DNA of 64,000 nucleotides from assembly GCF_036898095.1 (NCBI RefSeq), contig NC_090767.1, positions 28,764,282 to 28,828,281 on the forward strand, written 5' to 3'. This DNA comes from Palaemon carinicauda (taxonomy: Eukaryota; Arthropoda; Malacostraca; Decapoda; Palaemonidae). The position numbers and the translations under genes are program-made. How positions within the stretch are numbered: the stretch's first letter is position 1; the number at the start of each line of letters is the position of its first letter. Below the pieces are notes generated by a model. That model searched no databases and was not told where the DNA came from. It saw nothing but the letters and a program-made list of their open reading frames with translations. Positions 37,977-47,565 of this stretch are shown piece after piece.

Positions 37977-40180
37977 AAAGTTAGGGCGCTCTGAATGTTT
38001 GAGAAAGCGTGCACAACGCGTGTTTGTACTATCTGAGACAGAACCGGATTGGGTATCGGGTGAGGGTATAGTCTCAACTCTCGCAGGAAAGGATACCAGT
38101 TGCTCTTGGGCCAGTTAGGTGCGACCAAGGCTACTTGTCCCTTGAAGGATCTCAGCTTGTCTAGAACTTTCAGCAAAAGATTCACCGGGGGAAAGAGATA
38201 AATCTTTTCCCAGATGTCCCAATTCTGAGACATGGCGTCTGTGGCGTAAGCCTGAGGGTCTAGATTGGGAGCCACATATACTCTCAATTTGTGGTTGGAC
38301 TCCGTGGCGAAGAGGTCCACTTGGAGACCGGGAACCTGAGAGAGAATCCACCGAAATGACTTTAGATCGAGTGACCATTCCGATTCTAGAGGGGAGGTCC
38401 GGGACAGGGCGTCTGCCACTACATTCCGGACTCCCGCCAGGTGGACAGCTGAAAGATGCCAACGGTTCAAGGCTGCTAGGGAGAATATGGCTACTAGAAC
38501 ATGGTTCAGAGGCCCTGACTTTGACCCGCCTCTGTTGAGGCAGCGGACCACCACTTCGCTGTCGGGGACCAGACGAAGGTGTTGTCTCTTGGGAAGAGCG
38601 AGACGTTTCAGGGTTAGAAGAACTGCCATGGCCTCCAGCACATTGATGTGAAATTGGCGGAACAAGGGGGACCAAAGACCTTGAACTTTCCTGAGCTGAG
38701 AATAGCCGCCCCAACCTGATAATGATGCGTCCGTGTGAATGATTAACTTCGGAGGCGGAAATCGAAGGGGAACTGACTTTGACAGACTGTTTGCTCTTGT
38801 CCAAGGAAGAAGTCTTTCCCGTAGAATGGGAGGAAGGCGGACTTTCCTGTCCCGGAGCTTCCGGTTCGCCCTCGAACGCCAGACACGATTGATATCTTTC
38901 AATTTTGCCTTCAGAAGAAGATCCGTCACTGAGGCAAACTGAAGGGACCCCAGAATCCTCTCTTGGAGTCGTCTGGAACTTACTTTGTCTTTGAGAAAGC
39001 GTTTGGTGTTCCTTGCAATCTCTAACCTCTTGGGTTTGGGAAGACACAGAGTATGAGATATAAGATCCCATTGCAGGCCGAGCCATTGGAACTTCGATTT
39101 TGGAAGAAGACGGGACTTCTTGAAGTTGATCTGGAAGCCTAGAGATTGAAGATAATGGATGACTTTGTGAGTGGCTTTTAGGCAATTTTGGGAGGTGTCT
39201 GACCAAATGAGCCAGTCGTACAGATAGGCTACTACTTGAATCCCTTGATTTCTGAGTTCCTGAACAGCGACTTCTGCTAACTTTGTGAAGATCCTTGGGG
39301 CGATGTTGAGCCCGAAAGGCATCACCTTGAAGGAGTAACTTTTGTCCTCTAAGCGAAAGCCTAGATACGGACGGAAGTGTCTCGCTATCGGGACGTGATA
39401 ATAGGCGTCTGTAAGATCGATAGAGGTGGTGACGGCCCCACGGGGAAGTAAGGTCCGCACCTGCGAGACGGTAAGCATTCGAAACTTGTCGCATTGAATG
39501 GACAAGTTGAGAAGGGATAGGTCTAGAATCACTCTTCTCTTGTCTGAATCCTTCTTCGGGACACTGAACAGCCGACCTTGAAACTTCAGGTGTTTCGTTT
39601 CTTGTATGGCGTTCTTTTGTAAAAGATCCTGGACAAATTCGACCAGGTCCGGAGTGGAATGTTGATGAAATTTGTTCGGAGGAGGAGGTCCTTGAATCCA
39701 ACTCCACCCCAGTCCCTTGGAGATGATACTGAAAGCCCAGGGACTGAACCTCCATTTGTTGCGGAAGGCATAGAGCCTCCCCCCTACCTGCTGCACCTCA
39801 GTATTGGTTTGAGGAGTTGCCTCCACGTCCGCCTCGGAAGTTCTTTCCCCTGCGAAAGGCTCTTCCCATGCCTTTGTTCTGGTTAGAACCACGGTGGTAG
39901 CCTCTACCTCTACCATAACTCTGGGAAGAGCTATGAGCCTCATAAGACTGGTTAAAGGCAGGAGAAGTGGCGGAGGCACCGGAAAGCTGGCTCTTAGGGA
40001 GCAGAACGGTGACATAGTCGTCCGAAGGAGCCTGAGAGGTGGAAGGCTGTGCAGGGGCAACAGGAGATGGGGGAAGAGGCAGCCGGAAATTGGACGAACC
40101 ACTCTGCTGTTGCCTGAACTGGGTGGAGGTATATGGACGGAGCTTCTTCCTACCCCGGGCTTGGTAATTTGCAGGGTCAT
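37964..40180 (-). CDS. Pol of element 4: RT, RNase H, methyltransferase-like
   Basis: 738 codons open in the +1 frame relative to gag, overlapping the gag end by 383 bp; the true start may be later or use frameshifting. GGRLYAFRNKWRFSPWAFSI near residue 135; RT blocks GRLFSVPKKDSDKRRVILDLS, SIDLTDAYYHVP (Asp about 254), FGLNIAPRIFTKL, and YLYDWLIW at about 322, where catalytic Asp (GAC) is Tyr (TAC). RNase H: HTDASLSGWGGYS (about 481), NVLEAMAVLLTL, LVPDSEVVV, NVVADALSRTSP. Methyltransferase-like part: LQVDLFATESNHKL, LFPPVNLLLKVL, VAPNWPKSNWYPF. A single G-to-T change appears to be what disables RT. Confidence 0.95.
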   Translation of the reverse strand: MTLQITKPGVGRSSVHIPPPSSGNSRVVRPISGCLFPHLLLPLHSLPPLRLLRTTMSPFCSLRASFPVPPPLLLPLTSLMRLIALPRVMVEVEATTVVLTRTKAWEEPFAGERTSEADVEATPQTNTEVQQVGGRLYAFRNKWRFSPWAFSIISKGLGWSWIQGPPPPNKFHQHSTPDLVEFVQDLLQKNAIQETKHLKFQGRLFSVPKKDSDKRRVILDLSLLNLSIQCDKFRMLTVSQVRTLLPRGAVTTSIDLTDAYYHVPIARHFRPYLGFRLEDKSYSFKVMPFGLNIAPRIFTKLAEVAVQELRNQGIQVVAYLYDWLIWSDTSQNCLKATHKVIHYLQSLGFQINFKKSRLLPKSKFQWLGLQWDLISHTLCLPKPKRLEIARNTKRFLKDKVSSRRLQERILGSLQFASVTDLLLKAKLKDINRVWRSRANRKLRDRKVRLPPILRERLLPWTRANSLSKSVPLRFPPPKLIIHTDASLSGWGGYSQLRKVQGLWSPLFRQFHINVLEAMAVLLTLKRLALPKRQHLRLVPDSEVVVRCLNRGGSKSGPLNHVLVAIFSLAALNRWHLSAVHLAGVRNVVADALSRTSPLESEWSLDLKSFRWILSQVPGLQVDLFATESNHKLRVYVAPNLDPQAYATDAMSQNWDIWEKIYLFPPVNLLLKVLDKLRSFKGQVALVAPNWPKSNWYPFLRELRLYPHPIPNPVLSQIVQTRVVHAFSNIQSALTLWTL

Positions 40181-41867
40181 ATTTACGTTTAGGAGTCAAA
40201 CCCCAACGGGCTTTAAGGCTCTGGTTGACTCTAGTGGCCTCCGCCAAGACTTCCTCTACAAGAACCTCAGGGAAGAGATTTGGACCCCAACAGGAGGACC
40301 GGATAAGCTTATTAGGTTCATGCCTAATAGTCGCCTCTGCCAGGACATGTTTGCGACACCTGCGTTTAGCAGTAGCGAAGTCATACAGGTCATAGTATAA
40401 TGACTGCAACGTAGCCTTGTTGAGAGACTTAAAAATACTCTCAGTATCGTAAGTCAAGGCTATCGACTCCGTGGAAGTGGCCAAGTTCAGAGTACGGCCA
40501 ACGCGTAGGCGGGAATCATACTCCTGTTTAATGAGGGATTCCGGGAGACGGGGAAGCCGCTCACTAAACATTACTGAAGCACAGTCTGCTGCTAGCTTGC
40601 CAGAGGTAAAGGTGGTATGGACGTTGTCCCAACACTCAATGCCTGAAGGAAGAAGGAGGGAGATTGGATCCACCTCTCGGATGGGAGGCAAGGGCTTCTT
40701 CTCCAGAGCATATTGGAAGGCAAGCTCTGCTACCTTATTGACACATGGAGTCACGGTGTTTTTGTCCATTAAGAACATTGTGAAGGAGCTCTTATAAGGC
40801 GTCAACATGGTGTTGGTGCAGCCGATGTCATTCAGGAATCTGGCCCACAAAGATTGGGCTTGCTCTTTAGGGAAGATGACTGTCTCTTTGGGGACCTTGT
40901 CTAACCGAACCAAAGCTTCCTCGGTAAGCCTGGCATAACCATGAAATGGAAATGCCAGACCAGGAGGAAAGAATTCAAAGTCCTCTAGGGGACGAGTGCC
41001 AAGACCCTCCAAAGTTAACATTCCGTCTGAGAACGGGGAATGAAGAGCCATACGCCAAGGGTTATTCTTGGCAAACGGCGGGAGCTTAGAGGCATCCGGG
41101 ATGAGAGAGCTTTGGACTCGCTCCGGAGCACCTTGCTCTAATGCCCCAAGTCTCTGACCGATGTTAGAGAACATCGTGTCCATCTTAGACTGCATCTCTG
41201 ATACCAACTTAGCCTGCATCTCCGACACGATGCGAAGCATGGCTGATTCAGAAAGGCCCGGGCTAGCAGCAGGAGTGGCGGAATGAACTCCCGGGTCGCG
41301 AGACTTAGAGGAGGAGCCAGAAGCCTTAGATGACAGGTTTGTATTCTGCTTAGAACCATGAGAAGCCTTATGAGGCTTACGAGCTTTAGGTAAGGTTCTA
41401 GACTTATTCTTGGGGGGAACCGAGTGTGATCGTTGGGACGAATCACGGTCCCCAGAAAAACCATGAAAGGAAGAGCGATCAGATGAAGAAGAAAGAGAGG
41501 GGCTGAGGATAGGAATCTCAGCGCCGGAAACACCTGCCTCACTTACCACCCTACCTGTATCTGGATCATCCAATAACATGGGTTCCACGTCAAGGTTCAT
41601 GGAGGCAACATTGTCTTCTAGATCTCCGGGGGCGTCCGACGGATCCTGCTCTGGATCAATGAACCCCGCTATGGTGGCATCAATGTGGGCAATGATGGGA
41701 GCTGCAACATGCCTAGCCACAGCGGCTGAAGACTTGGCGTTGGGGTAAATCAAGGAACAGTAGTCCTCAGAGAGGACGTACGGCCGCTTGGACTTCACGT
41801 TCCGGGCAAAACCACCAACCCACACTTTCAGTGTGGCCCGAGCCGCAGACTTTTGCTCCGGGGATGC
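39798..41867 (-). CDS. Gag-like protein of element 4, main exon
   Basis: Follows the acceptor at 41868 and is open to the stop at 39798. Order: ATLKVWVGGFARN, acidic stretch (DPSDAPGDLEDNVASMNLD), a Ser-rich basic linker, LPPFAKNNPWRMALHSPF, DFEFFPPGLAFPFHGYARL, TEEALVRLDKVPKETVIFP, LYYDLYDFATAKRRCRKHV, ATIRHEPNKLIRSS, and a Gly/Arg-rich tail (RGRGYHRGSNQNKGMGR). The Arg/Gly tail suggests nucleic acid binding; capsid function is inferred from position. Spliced to 42001-42171 it forms one protein. Closest to element 2; element 3 keeps the NPWR, ARRACRE and KHEPRRLI blocks. Confidence 0.9.
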   Translation of the reverse strand, partial: ASPEQKSAARATLKVWVGGFARNVKSKRPYVLSEDYCSLIYPNAKSSAAVARHVAAPIIAHIDATIAGFIDPEQDPSDAPGDLEDNVASMNLDVEPMLLDDPDTGRVVSEAGVSGAEIPILSPSLSSSSDRSSFHGFSGDRDSSQRSHSVPPKNKSRTLPKARKPHKASHGSKQNTNLSSKASGSSSKSRDPGVHSATPAASPGLSESAMLRIVSEMQAKLVSEMQSKMDTMFSNIGQRLGALEQGAPERVQSSLIPDASKLPPFAKNNPWRMALHSPFSDGMLTLEGLGTRPLEDFEFFPPGLAFPFHGYARLTEEALVRLDKVPKETVIFPKEQAQSLWARFLNDIGCTNTMLTPYKSSFTMFLMDKNTVTPCVNKVAELAFQYALEKKPLPPIREVDPISLLLPSGIECWDNVHTTFTSGKLAADCASVMFSERLPRLPESLIKQEYDSRLRVGRTLNLATSTESIALTYDTESIFKSLNKATLQSLYYDLYDFATAKRRCRKHVLAEATIRHEPNKLIRSSCWGPNLFPEVLVEEVLAEATRVNQSLKARWGLTPKRKYDPANYQARGRKKLRPYTSTQFRQQQSGSSNFRLPLPPSPVAPAQPSTSQAPSDDYVTVLLPKSQLSGASATSPAFNQSYEAHSSSQSYGRGRGYHRGSNQNKGMGRAFRRGKNFRGGRGGNSSNQY

Positions 41868-42000
41868 CTGAAATAATAGTGGGAATTAAAAAGGGAAGAC
41901 TCCCAGTGGTCCTTCAAGACCATAGATATCTTACTAAATAGTGTATGTATGCCAAAAAAGGTAAGATAAATAAGAAGGCAACATAGCCAACGGGACTCAC
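41868..42000 (-). other. Predicted phase-0 intron in gag of element 4
   Basis: Donor GACTCG|GTGAGT at 42000 and acceptor CTATTATTTCAG|GCATCC at 41868, 133 bp. Without splicing, the reading frame ends at 41914 and the downstream frame is shifted (133 is 3n+1). With splicing, ...LGSDS joins ASPEQKSAARATLKVW. The same site carries an intron in element 2. Confidence 0.82.
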
Positions 42001-42171
42001 CGAGTCAGATCCAAGGGTGGTAACGAGGTCAAAACAGACCACACAGTTATCCGGGTGCCATACCACGACATCCTCCAGCTGCACTCCGCAGAGGGCGTGA
42101 GACCGACAGACGGTATGGCCGCAGGGCTGATGTAGAACAGCTGCACAGGCCGTCGTCTGACAATGCACCAT
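42001..42171 (-). CDS. Gag N-terminal Cys/His exon of element 4
   Basis: ATG at 42171: MVHCQTTACAAVLHQ, PCGHTVCRSHALCGVQ, VVWHPDNCVVCFDLVTTL. Eight Cys and several His are placed as in element 2, suggesting a zinc-binding module. It is preceded by CTTTTTATAG, an acceptor-like sequence ending right before the ATG, so either the leader ORF at 43384 is spliced on or translation starts here. Confidence 0.8.
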
Positions 42172-42195
42172 CTATAAAAAGAATAGTATATGAGA

Positions 42196-42340
42196 AACTG
42201 TAATTCTCTTAAGTAGGGGCGGGTCCGGAGGACCCGGGCCTAACATAAGCCTAACACAAGATTAGAGCTTAACTGTAATATTCTTAAGTAGGGGCGGGTC
42301 CGGAGGACCCGGGCCTAAACATAAGTCTAGCTTAAGACTA
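42196..42340 (-). repeat. 75-bp tandem duplication in 5' leader of element 4
   Basis: AACTGTAAT.TTCTTAAGTA, then GGGGCGGGTCCGGAGGACCC, occur at 42196 and 42271. Each copy holds the palindrome GGGTCCGGAGGACCC-type, able to form a stable hairpin. Confidence 0.85.
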
Positions 42341-43315
42341 AAGTATAGCCATCCATTCCGGTCGAGCCGGGAGCATAAAAAAGGATGCAACAACAAGAAA
42401 TTAAGACACATGGTGTCTGATTTCCCGGGGCGAGGCTAAGCCCCGGGCCGGGAAATAAAAGTATCCAAAACCAATTCGTATAGGAACTCCGGGATAGTGA
42501 TCTGTCATATAATCATTATATATAATCATAGGAACTGTTATAAATTAAAAGGGGGGCGGAACTGTAGATAAGAACCGCCAACCGAACCCAGAGGGTTTCA
42601 TATAACATAAACCAGTGTGATAAGTGAATATAGAATAGGGTGCACCGGGATCCAACTCTGTTGACCGGTGGCCAACCAGACTAGATAGAGACGAACCCGC
42701 TGGGACACCCGGAGGACAAAGTCCATAAACACTGAACTACCCCCTCTAAAAGGAGGGAAGGCAACGGTCCCCTAGGGGAGGGGGGGAGAGAAGCCTAGCC
42801 GCCCACCTAGCGAGAGGGGGAGCATGGGGGAGGATCACGTGATAAGGAGCAGCAGGGCTACCAACTGACGATCCCCAACCAGACAGATCAAACGGAGTAA
42901 TAGCACAATATTCATTATAATAGTGATAGCGTTGATAATATAAAATAAACACATAAAATTTTTTTTTTTTTGGGCAAGGCATGCAACATAATAATTAAAT
43001 CACAAAAGACACACCTGATGGCTTAAAAAATAACATTGCCGCCTAGCAACGAAGGTCGGCAGCCATAACGATACGTAAATGATATCGGCCCAAAAAGTGA
43101 ACCACGAGGGTTCTAAACGCTAAATAATGAATATCCACAATAACAAATAAAATTTAATAATAAAAATAATAAAAATAATACATATAGTAACACCGCGAGT
43201 GAAACTAAAAGCTCTCAAAACAGGAGTACCAACTGTAAGTGGAATCAAGCAAGATCGATATGAACGAAGAGAATAAACTCCTATAATTCAAATATTAAAC
43301 GATCTAGGTTGCTCA
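42341..43315 (-). other. 5' leader/possible intron of element 4
   Basis: No retroelement-like coding. It has an 11-T run near 42960, a GCCCGGG inverted pair near 42425-42455, and otherwise AT-rich sequence. Confidence 0.5.
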
Positions 43316-43384
43316 AAACACAGCAAAACCAAGCTTGGTACTTAACTTAGACGGTGTCTCCTGGGAAACCGACGAAGAAGCCAT
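43316..43384 (-). other. Conserved leader ORF of element 4
   Basis: ATG at 43384 reads MASSSVSQETPSKLSTKL and ends at a TGA about 24 codons in. AAG|TTAAGTACC follows the PSK codons, as in element 2. Joined at AAG to the gag exon the frame is kept (phase 0). Confidence 0.55.
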
Positions 43385-43444
43385 AATCCAATGAAAATAA
43401 GTGGAAAAACGAGAGCACAACAAAAAAGCGGGTTACAACTCAAG

Positions 43445-43720
43445 ACGTGCTAAAAGGAGTTGGGTTCTGAGCGGATGCAGTGTTAGTAGTACCGAGTAAA
43501 GTTGAACGGCTCTCCTCTATTGGGGTTTCTGTCGTGGATGAATCTAAATAGTGCGGGACCTCTGGATTATACGCCCAATTTTATACCGACACCAATAGGT
43601 GAGCGAGCTAGTTAACCTAGCACTCCTTTACATTTTTTCTCTGGTATATTTAGCAGTAAATTACCTAAGAATAAGTGCTAAATGGAGCTTATTCACTGGG
43701 CGGCACAGGTTCGAGCCCAG
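43445..43720 (-). repeat. Element 4 inverted terminal repeat, 5' end of element
   Basis: Complement of 36254-36545; ends GGCACAGGTTCGAGCCCAG before the AAA core. Confidence 0.9.
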
Positions 43721-43723
43721 AAA

Positions 43724-43795
43724 GGAACCTTCCATCAGGACGCCATGGCTATCTCACCCAAAAATAGATTTTTCGCTTCGCTGAAAATCCGTTTT
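43724..43795 (+). repeat. Element 3 right ITR, outer part
   Basis: Continuation of the right ITR beyond element 4: GGAACCTTCCATCAGGACGC, GAGATAGCC-like block (as CTATCTCACCC), TTTTTCGCTTCGCTGAAAATCC. Its reverse complement forms half of the ICR at 35758-35870. Confidence 0.9.
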
Positions 43796-45477
43796 GTAAT
43801 AGGCCTTGTGTTGTTAACATGGACAAAATGGGTTATTTAAAAACCCAGATAGGAACAAATATATGTTATATTGACAAATACCAAAATTCCATTGATAGAA
43901 ATGTTCAGTATTTATGTAATATAGTGAAATTCTATTTGTTTTGTAGTCTTATTTGTTTTGTAGTTTCTTATACGAGTGGCTTAAATGCTATTTGTTTTGT
44001 TTTGCAGCTCTAAAATAGCATTTAAGAGAATAATTTATTTTGGTTTTGTAGACTACAAAACAGCATTACGAGACTACAAAACCAATGCTCTTAAATGCTT
44101 TTAGTTTTGTATTATACATTTTAACCCTTTTACTTCTATGCAAATATTCTTAAATTAACTAATTGTGAGATTTCATGTGTTTCAGCTATAGGCCTAAACA
44201 TAACTCAGCGTTGGAGCATTCTCATACCAAAAGATTGCAAGGAGTCGGAGACAAGCGGAGGATCGTCGACACCGAAGAAATAAATCAAAAGACGCTGGTA
44301 AATCCAGGGCAAAATTACGGAAAATCTGGATCCATAATTGTACAAATTCAAAAAAAAAATTATTTTTTTCATTTAAAAAAAATATAATTTTTTTTTTGGC
44401 CTGTGACAAAACAGTATCTCAGTTTTAAAATAATTTTGGAATAATAAAAAGTTTTAAAGTAATGATATTTATTATATAATTTTATTTTGGCCCAAAGAAA
44501 TTATACAATTGGATTCTTTTTGTACAAGAATCAAAGATTTTGAACTTCCAATAGTATATATGGGTGGTATGACTGGCCAGAATTTTGAAATGGTGGCTAA
44601 AAGTTGCCAGGTAGTATATTTATTCTGAATTACTGGACATAGTCTCCAAAATCACTTCTTTCCTCTATATAGGAGGGACGGCCAGGGGTCAGACCTTAAT
44701 GCTTCACTAGATTGACTAATTCCTGTATATCCGTCCAAGAATACAGAACTAACGTCATCTTCATCACTTTCTGAAAAGTATATCGCAGTTTAGCATTAAT
44801 ATAGAAAATGGGCATCATGGAAAACGAGATTCAAGATCACGGAATCACACACTAGACACAACAGCTAAACGTATGGTCGTTATATTGATAAGATCAATAT
44901 GCATAAATTAAGCATTACTTGTAAAACTCTATTAAATATGAGGAATACAAAAACATTAACGAGATAATTTGAAGAGATGAAAACATTAACACTGAATAAC
45001 AATAAACATTATAAAGACATTTGTAGAATAATTATGCGACTGGAAATAAGACACTTTTTAATAATATTGCCAGTGTCGCTAGGTGCTTTTTTAACTGTCA
45101 AAATGATTTGCATATATACTTCGTCTTTATATAAAAATGTATGAAATATTAATAATGAATTACGAAGCGTATGTTACAAAAAATGGACAGTTAAATTTTG
45201 ATAAGATACAAGCGAAGGACTGAAAAGCAAATTAGTATTTCCATCTTCTCTTTATTACAAGAATCTTCTGAGAGGTTGAATGATAATATTAAGTTTGCAA
45301 TACAGTATATAAAGACGGAAGTATGTCAATGAAAACCTCTACATGAATGTGAATGACATAGACCTAGATTAGATATGTTTAAAAAGCTTGAAAACGAAAC
45401 AGTGAAAGTTTAAAGAAACTGATAAAAGCTTGAGACAAAGAAAGAACAGGTTAATTATGTTTCTTGTTATTTACCTA
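43796..45477. other. AT-rich flank of element 3 with small foldbacks
   Basis: Largely unique AT-rich sequence. A 14-bp perfect stem (43980-43993 with 44013-44026, CTTAAATGCTATTT) and the palindrome TTTTGTAGACTACAAAA at 44044-44060 lie within it, and an A-run/T-run pair lies near 44349-44398. No gene supported. Confidence 0.6.
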
Positions 45478-45640
45478 CTGGGTAATCAGCAGCCATTGCC
45501 TGGCCCTCCCTGGTCTTAGCTTGGGTGGAGAGGGGCCTTGGGTGCTGGTCATGTGTATATATGGTTAGTCTTAAGGACACTATCACTGTCCCTTTCATCT
45601 GCCATTCATGAGATGCCTTTAAACCTTTGGAGTCTCCAGG
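45478..45640 (+). repeat. SINE-like repeat, 5'-truncated copy
   Basis: AGCAGCCATTGCCTGG, CCTCCCTGGTCTTAGCTTGG through GCCATTCATGAGATGCCTTT. Lacks the tRNA-like head. Confidence 0.75.
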
Positions 45641-45699
45641 TTCAACATCTGAAAAAGGAAATAAATTAATATTCTAATAATTTTATCTATCATTACATT

Positions 45700-45763
<64 letters not shown>

Positions 45764-45830
45764 CCAATTTGGAAAACTCATTTCCCCCAAAAATATTCAA
45801 AAGTATTTTTCAATACTCATATTTACTTTG
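45700..45830 (-). repeat. Dispersed repeat with (GA)n, inverse of 27165-27343
   Basis: (GA)n at 45700-45760, then ATACCAATTTGGAAAACTC through TTTTTCAATACTCATATTTAC. It matches the reverse complement of the 27.2-kb copy almost base for base. Confidence 0.88.
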
Positions 45831-45849
45831 TCGTTTCTACTTTCCTTCT

Positions 45850-45950
45850 TTCATATTATTATTATTATTATTATTAAGCTATGAGCCCAGAGGCTCCAAC
45901 AGGGAAAATAGCCCAGTGAGGAAAGGAAGCGAAGAAAAATAATTTATTCA
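45850..45950 (-). repeat. Dispersed repeat with (TTA)n, inverse of 3560-3762
   Basis: (TTA)n, AAGCTATGAGCCCAGAGGCT, CCAACAGGGAAAATAGCCCA, GTGAGGAAAGGAA. Homologous to the reverse complement of 3640-3762. Confidence 0.7.
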
Positions 45951-47565
45951 AAGATAAGTTTTAACAAAATAAGAGGATTGAACTACTTACACAAGAATTG
46001 ACAATTTGTATGAGAATTGGCCAATTGGCTAAAGAATTGGCCAACTGGCACGAGAATTGGCCGACAAGCACAAGAATTGACAAACTTACATGAGAATTGG
46101 TCAACTAGCACAAGTATTGGCCAACTGGCACAAGAATTGGCCAACTTGTACGATAATTGGCCAACTGGCACAAGAATTGGCCAACTGGCACGAGAATTGG
46201 CCAACATGCACAAGAATTGGCCAATTGGCACAAGAATTGGCCAACTGGCATGAGACTTGGCCAACTGGCACAAGAATTGGCCAACATGCACAAGAATTGG
46301 CCAACTAGCACAAGAATTGACAAAATTACACAAGAATTGGCCAACTGGCACAAGAATTGGCCAACTAGCACAAAAATTGACAAAATTACACAAGAATTGG
46401 CCAACTGGCACAAGAATTGGCCAACTGGCACAAGAATTGGCCAACATGCACAAGAATTGACCAACTTACAAAAGAATTGGCTAACTGGCACAAGAATTGG
46501 CCAACTGGCACAAGAATTGGCCAACTGGCACGAGAATTGGCCAACTAACACAAGAATTGACAAACTTACACAAGAATTGGCCAACTGGCACGAGAATTGA
46601 CCAACTAGCACAAGAATTGGCCAACATGCACAAGAATTGGCCAACTGGCATGAGAATTGGCCAACTGGCACAAGAATTGGCCAACTAGCACGAGAATTGG
46701 CCAACTAGCACAAGAATTGACAAAGTTAGCACAAGAATTGGCCAACTGGCATGAGAATTGGCCAACTAGCACAAGAATTGGCCAACATGCACAAGAATTG
46801 ACAAACTTACACAAGAATTGGCCAACTAGCATGAGAATTGGCCAACTAGCACAAGAATTGACAAACTTACACAAGAATTGGCCAACTGGCACGAGAATTG
46901 GCCAACTAGCACAAGAATTGGCCAACATGCACAAGAATTGACAAACTTACACAAGAATTGGCCAACTAGCACAAGAATTGGCCAACTGGCACGAGAATTG
47001 GCCAACTAGCACAAGAATTGGCCAACATACACAAGAATTGACAAACTTACACAAGAATTGGCCAACTAGCACAAGAATTGGCCAACTGGCACGAGAATTG
47101 GCCAACTGGCACAAGAATTGACAAACTTACACAAGAATTGGCCAACTAGCACAAAAATTGGCCAACTGGCACAAGAATTGGCCAACTGGCACAAGAATAG
47201 GCCAACTAGCACAAGAATTGACAAACTTACACAAGAATAGGCCAACTAGCACAAGAATTGACAAACTTACACAAGAATTGGCCAACTAGCACAAGAATTG
47301 GCCAACTGGCATGAGAATTGGCCAACTGGCACAAGAATTGGCCAACATGCACAAGAATTGACAAACTTACACAAGAATTGGCCAACTAGCACAAGAATTG
47401 GCCAACTGGCACGAGAATTGGCCAACTGGCACAAGAATTGGCCAACTGGCACGAGAATTGGCCAACTGGCACAAGAATTGACAAACTTACACAAGAATTG
47501 ACAAACTTACACAAGAATTGGCCAACTGGCACAAGAATTGGCCAACTGGCACAAGAATTGGCCAA

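Larger units (their letters stand above)
36251..43723 (-). mobile_element. Element 4: nearly intact DIRS-like retrotransposon nested in element 3
   Basis: About 7.5 kb on the minus strand. Ends read ACCAAA-AAAGGGATTTTGACG and CCCAGAAA-GGAACC. The unoccupied sequence is visible in the other ITR of element 3 (near 28552-28570): A5 then GGAACC. The only repeated flank is the AAA also found at both ends of element 2, so this is recombinase-type integration without a target-site duplication. Gag, pol and recombinase frames are all open. The only clear lesion is YLYD in the RT active site. Related to element 2. Confidence 0.95.
28523..43795 (+). mobile_element. Element 3: DIRS-like retrotransposon, split by nested element 4
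   Basis: Plus-strand element with left ITR 28526-28758, leader ORF, gag, pol, recombinase, ICR (35758-35870) and right ITR. The right ITR is split: 35940-36250 and 43724-43795, with element 4 between. The ends read CG-TTTTTGGGCTCAAGCC at the left and GAAAATCCG-TTTTG at the right, a shared T-run and no target-site duplication. It is inactive: YLND in RT, and a frameshift plus stop in the recombinase. Without element 4 it is about 7.8 kb. Confidence 0.93.
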
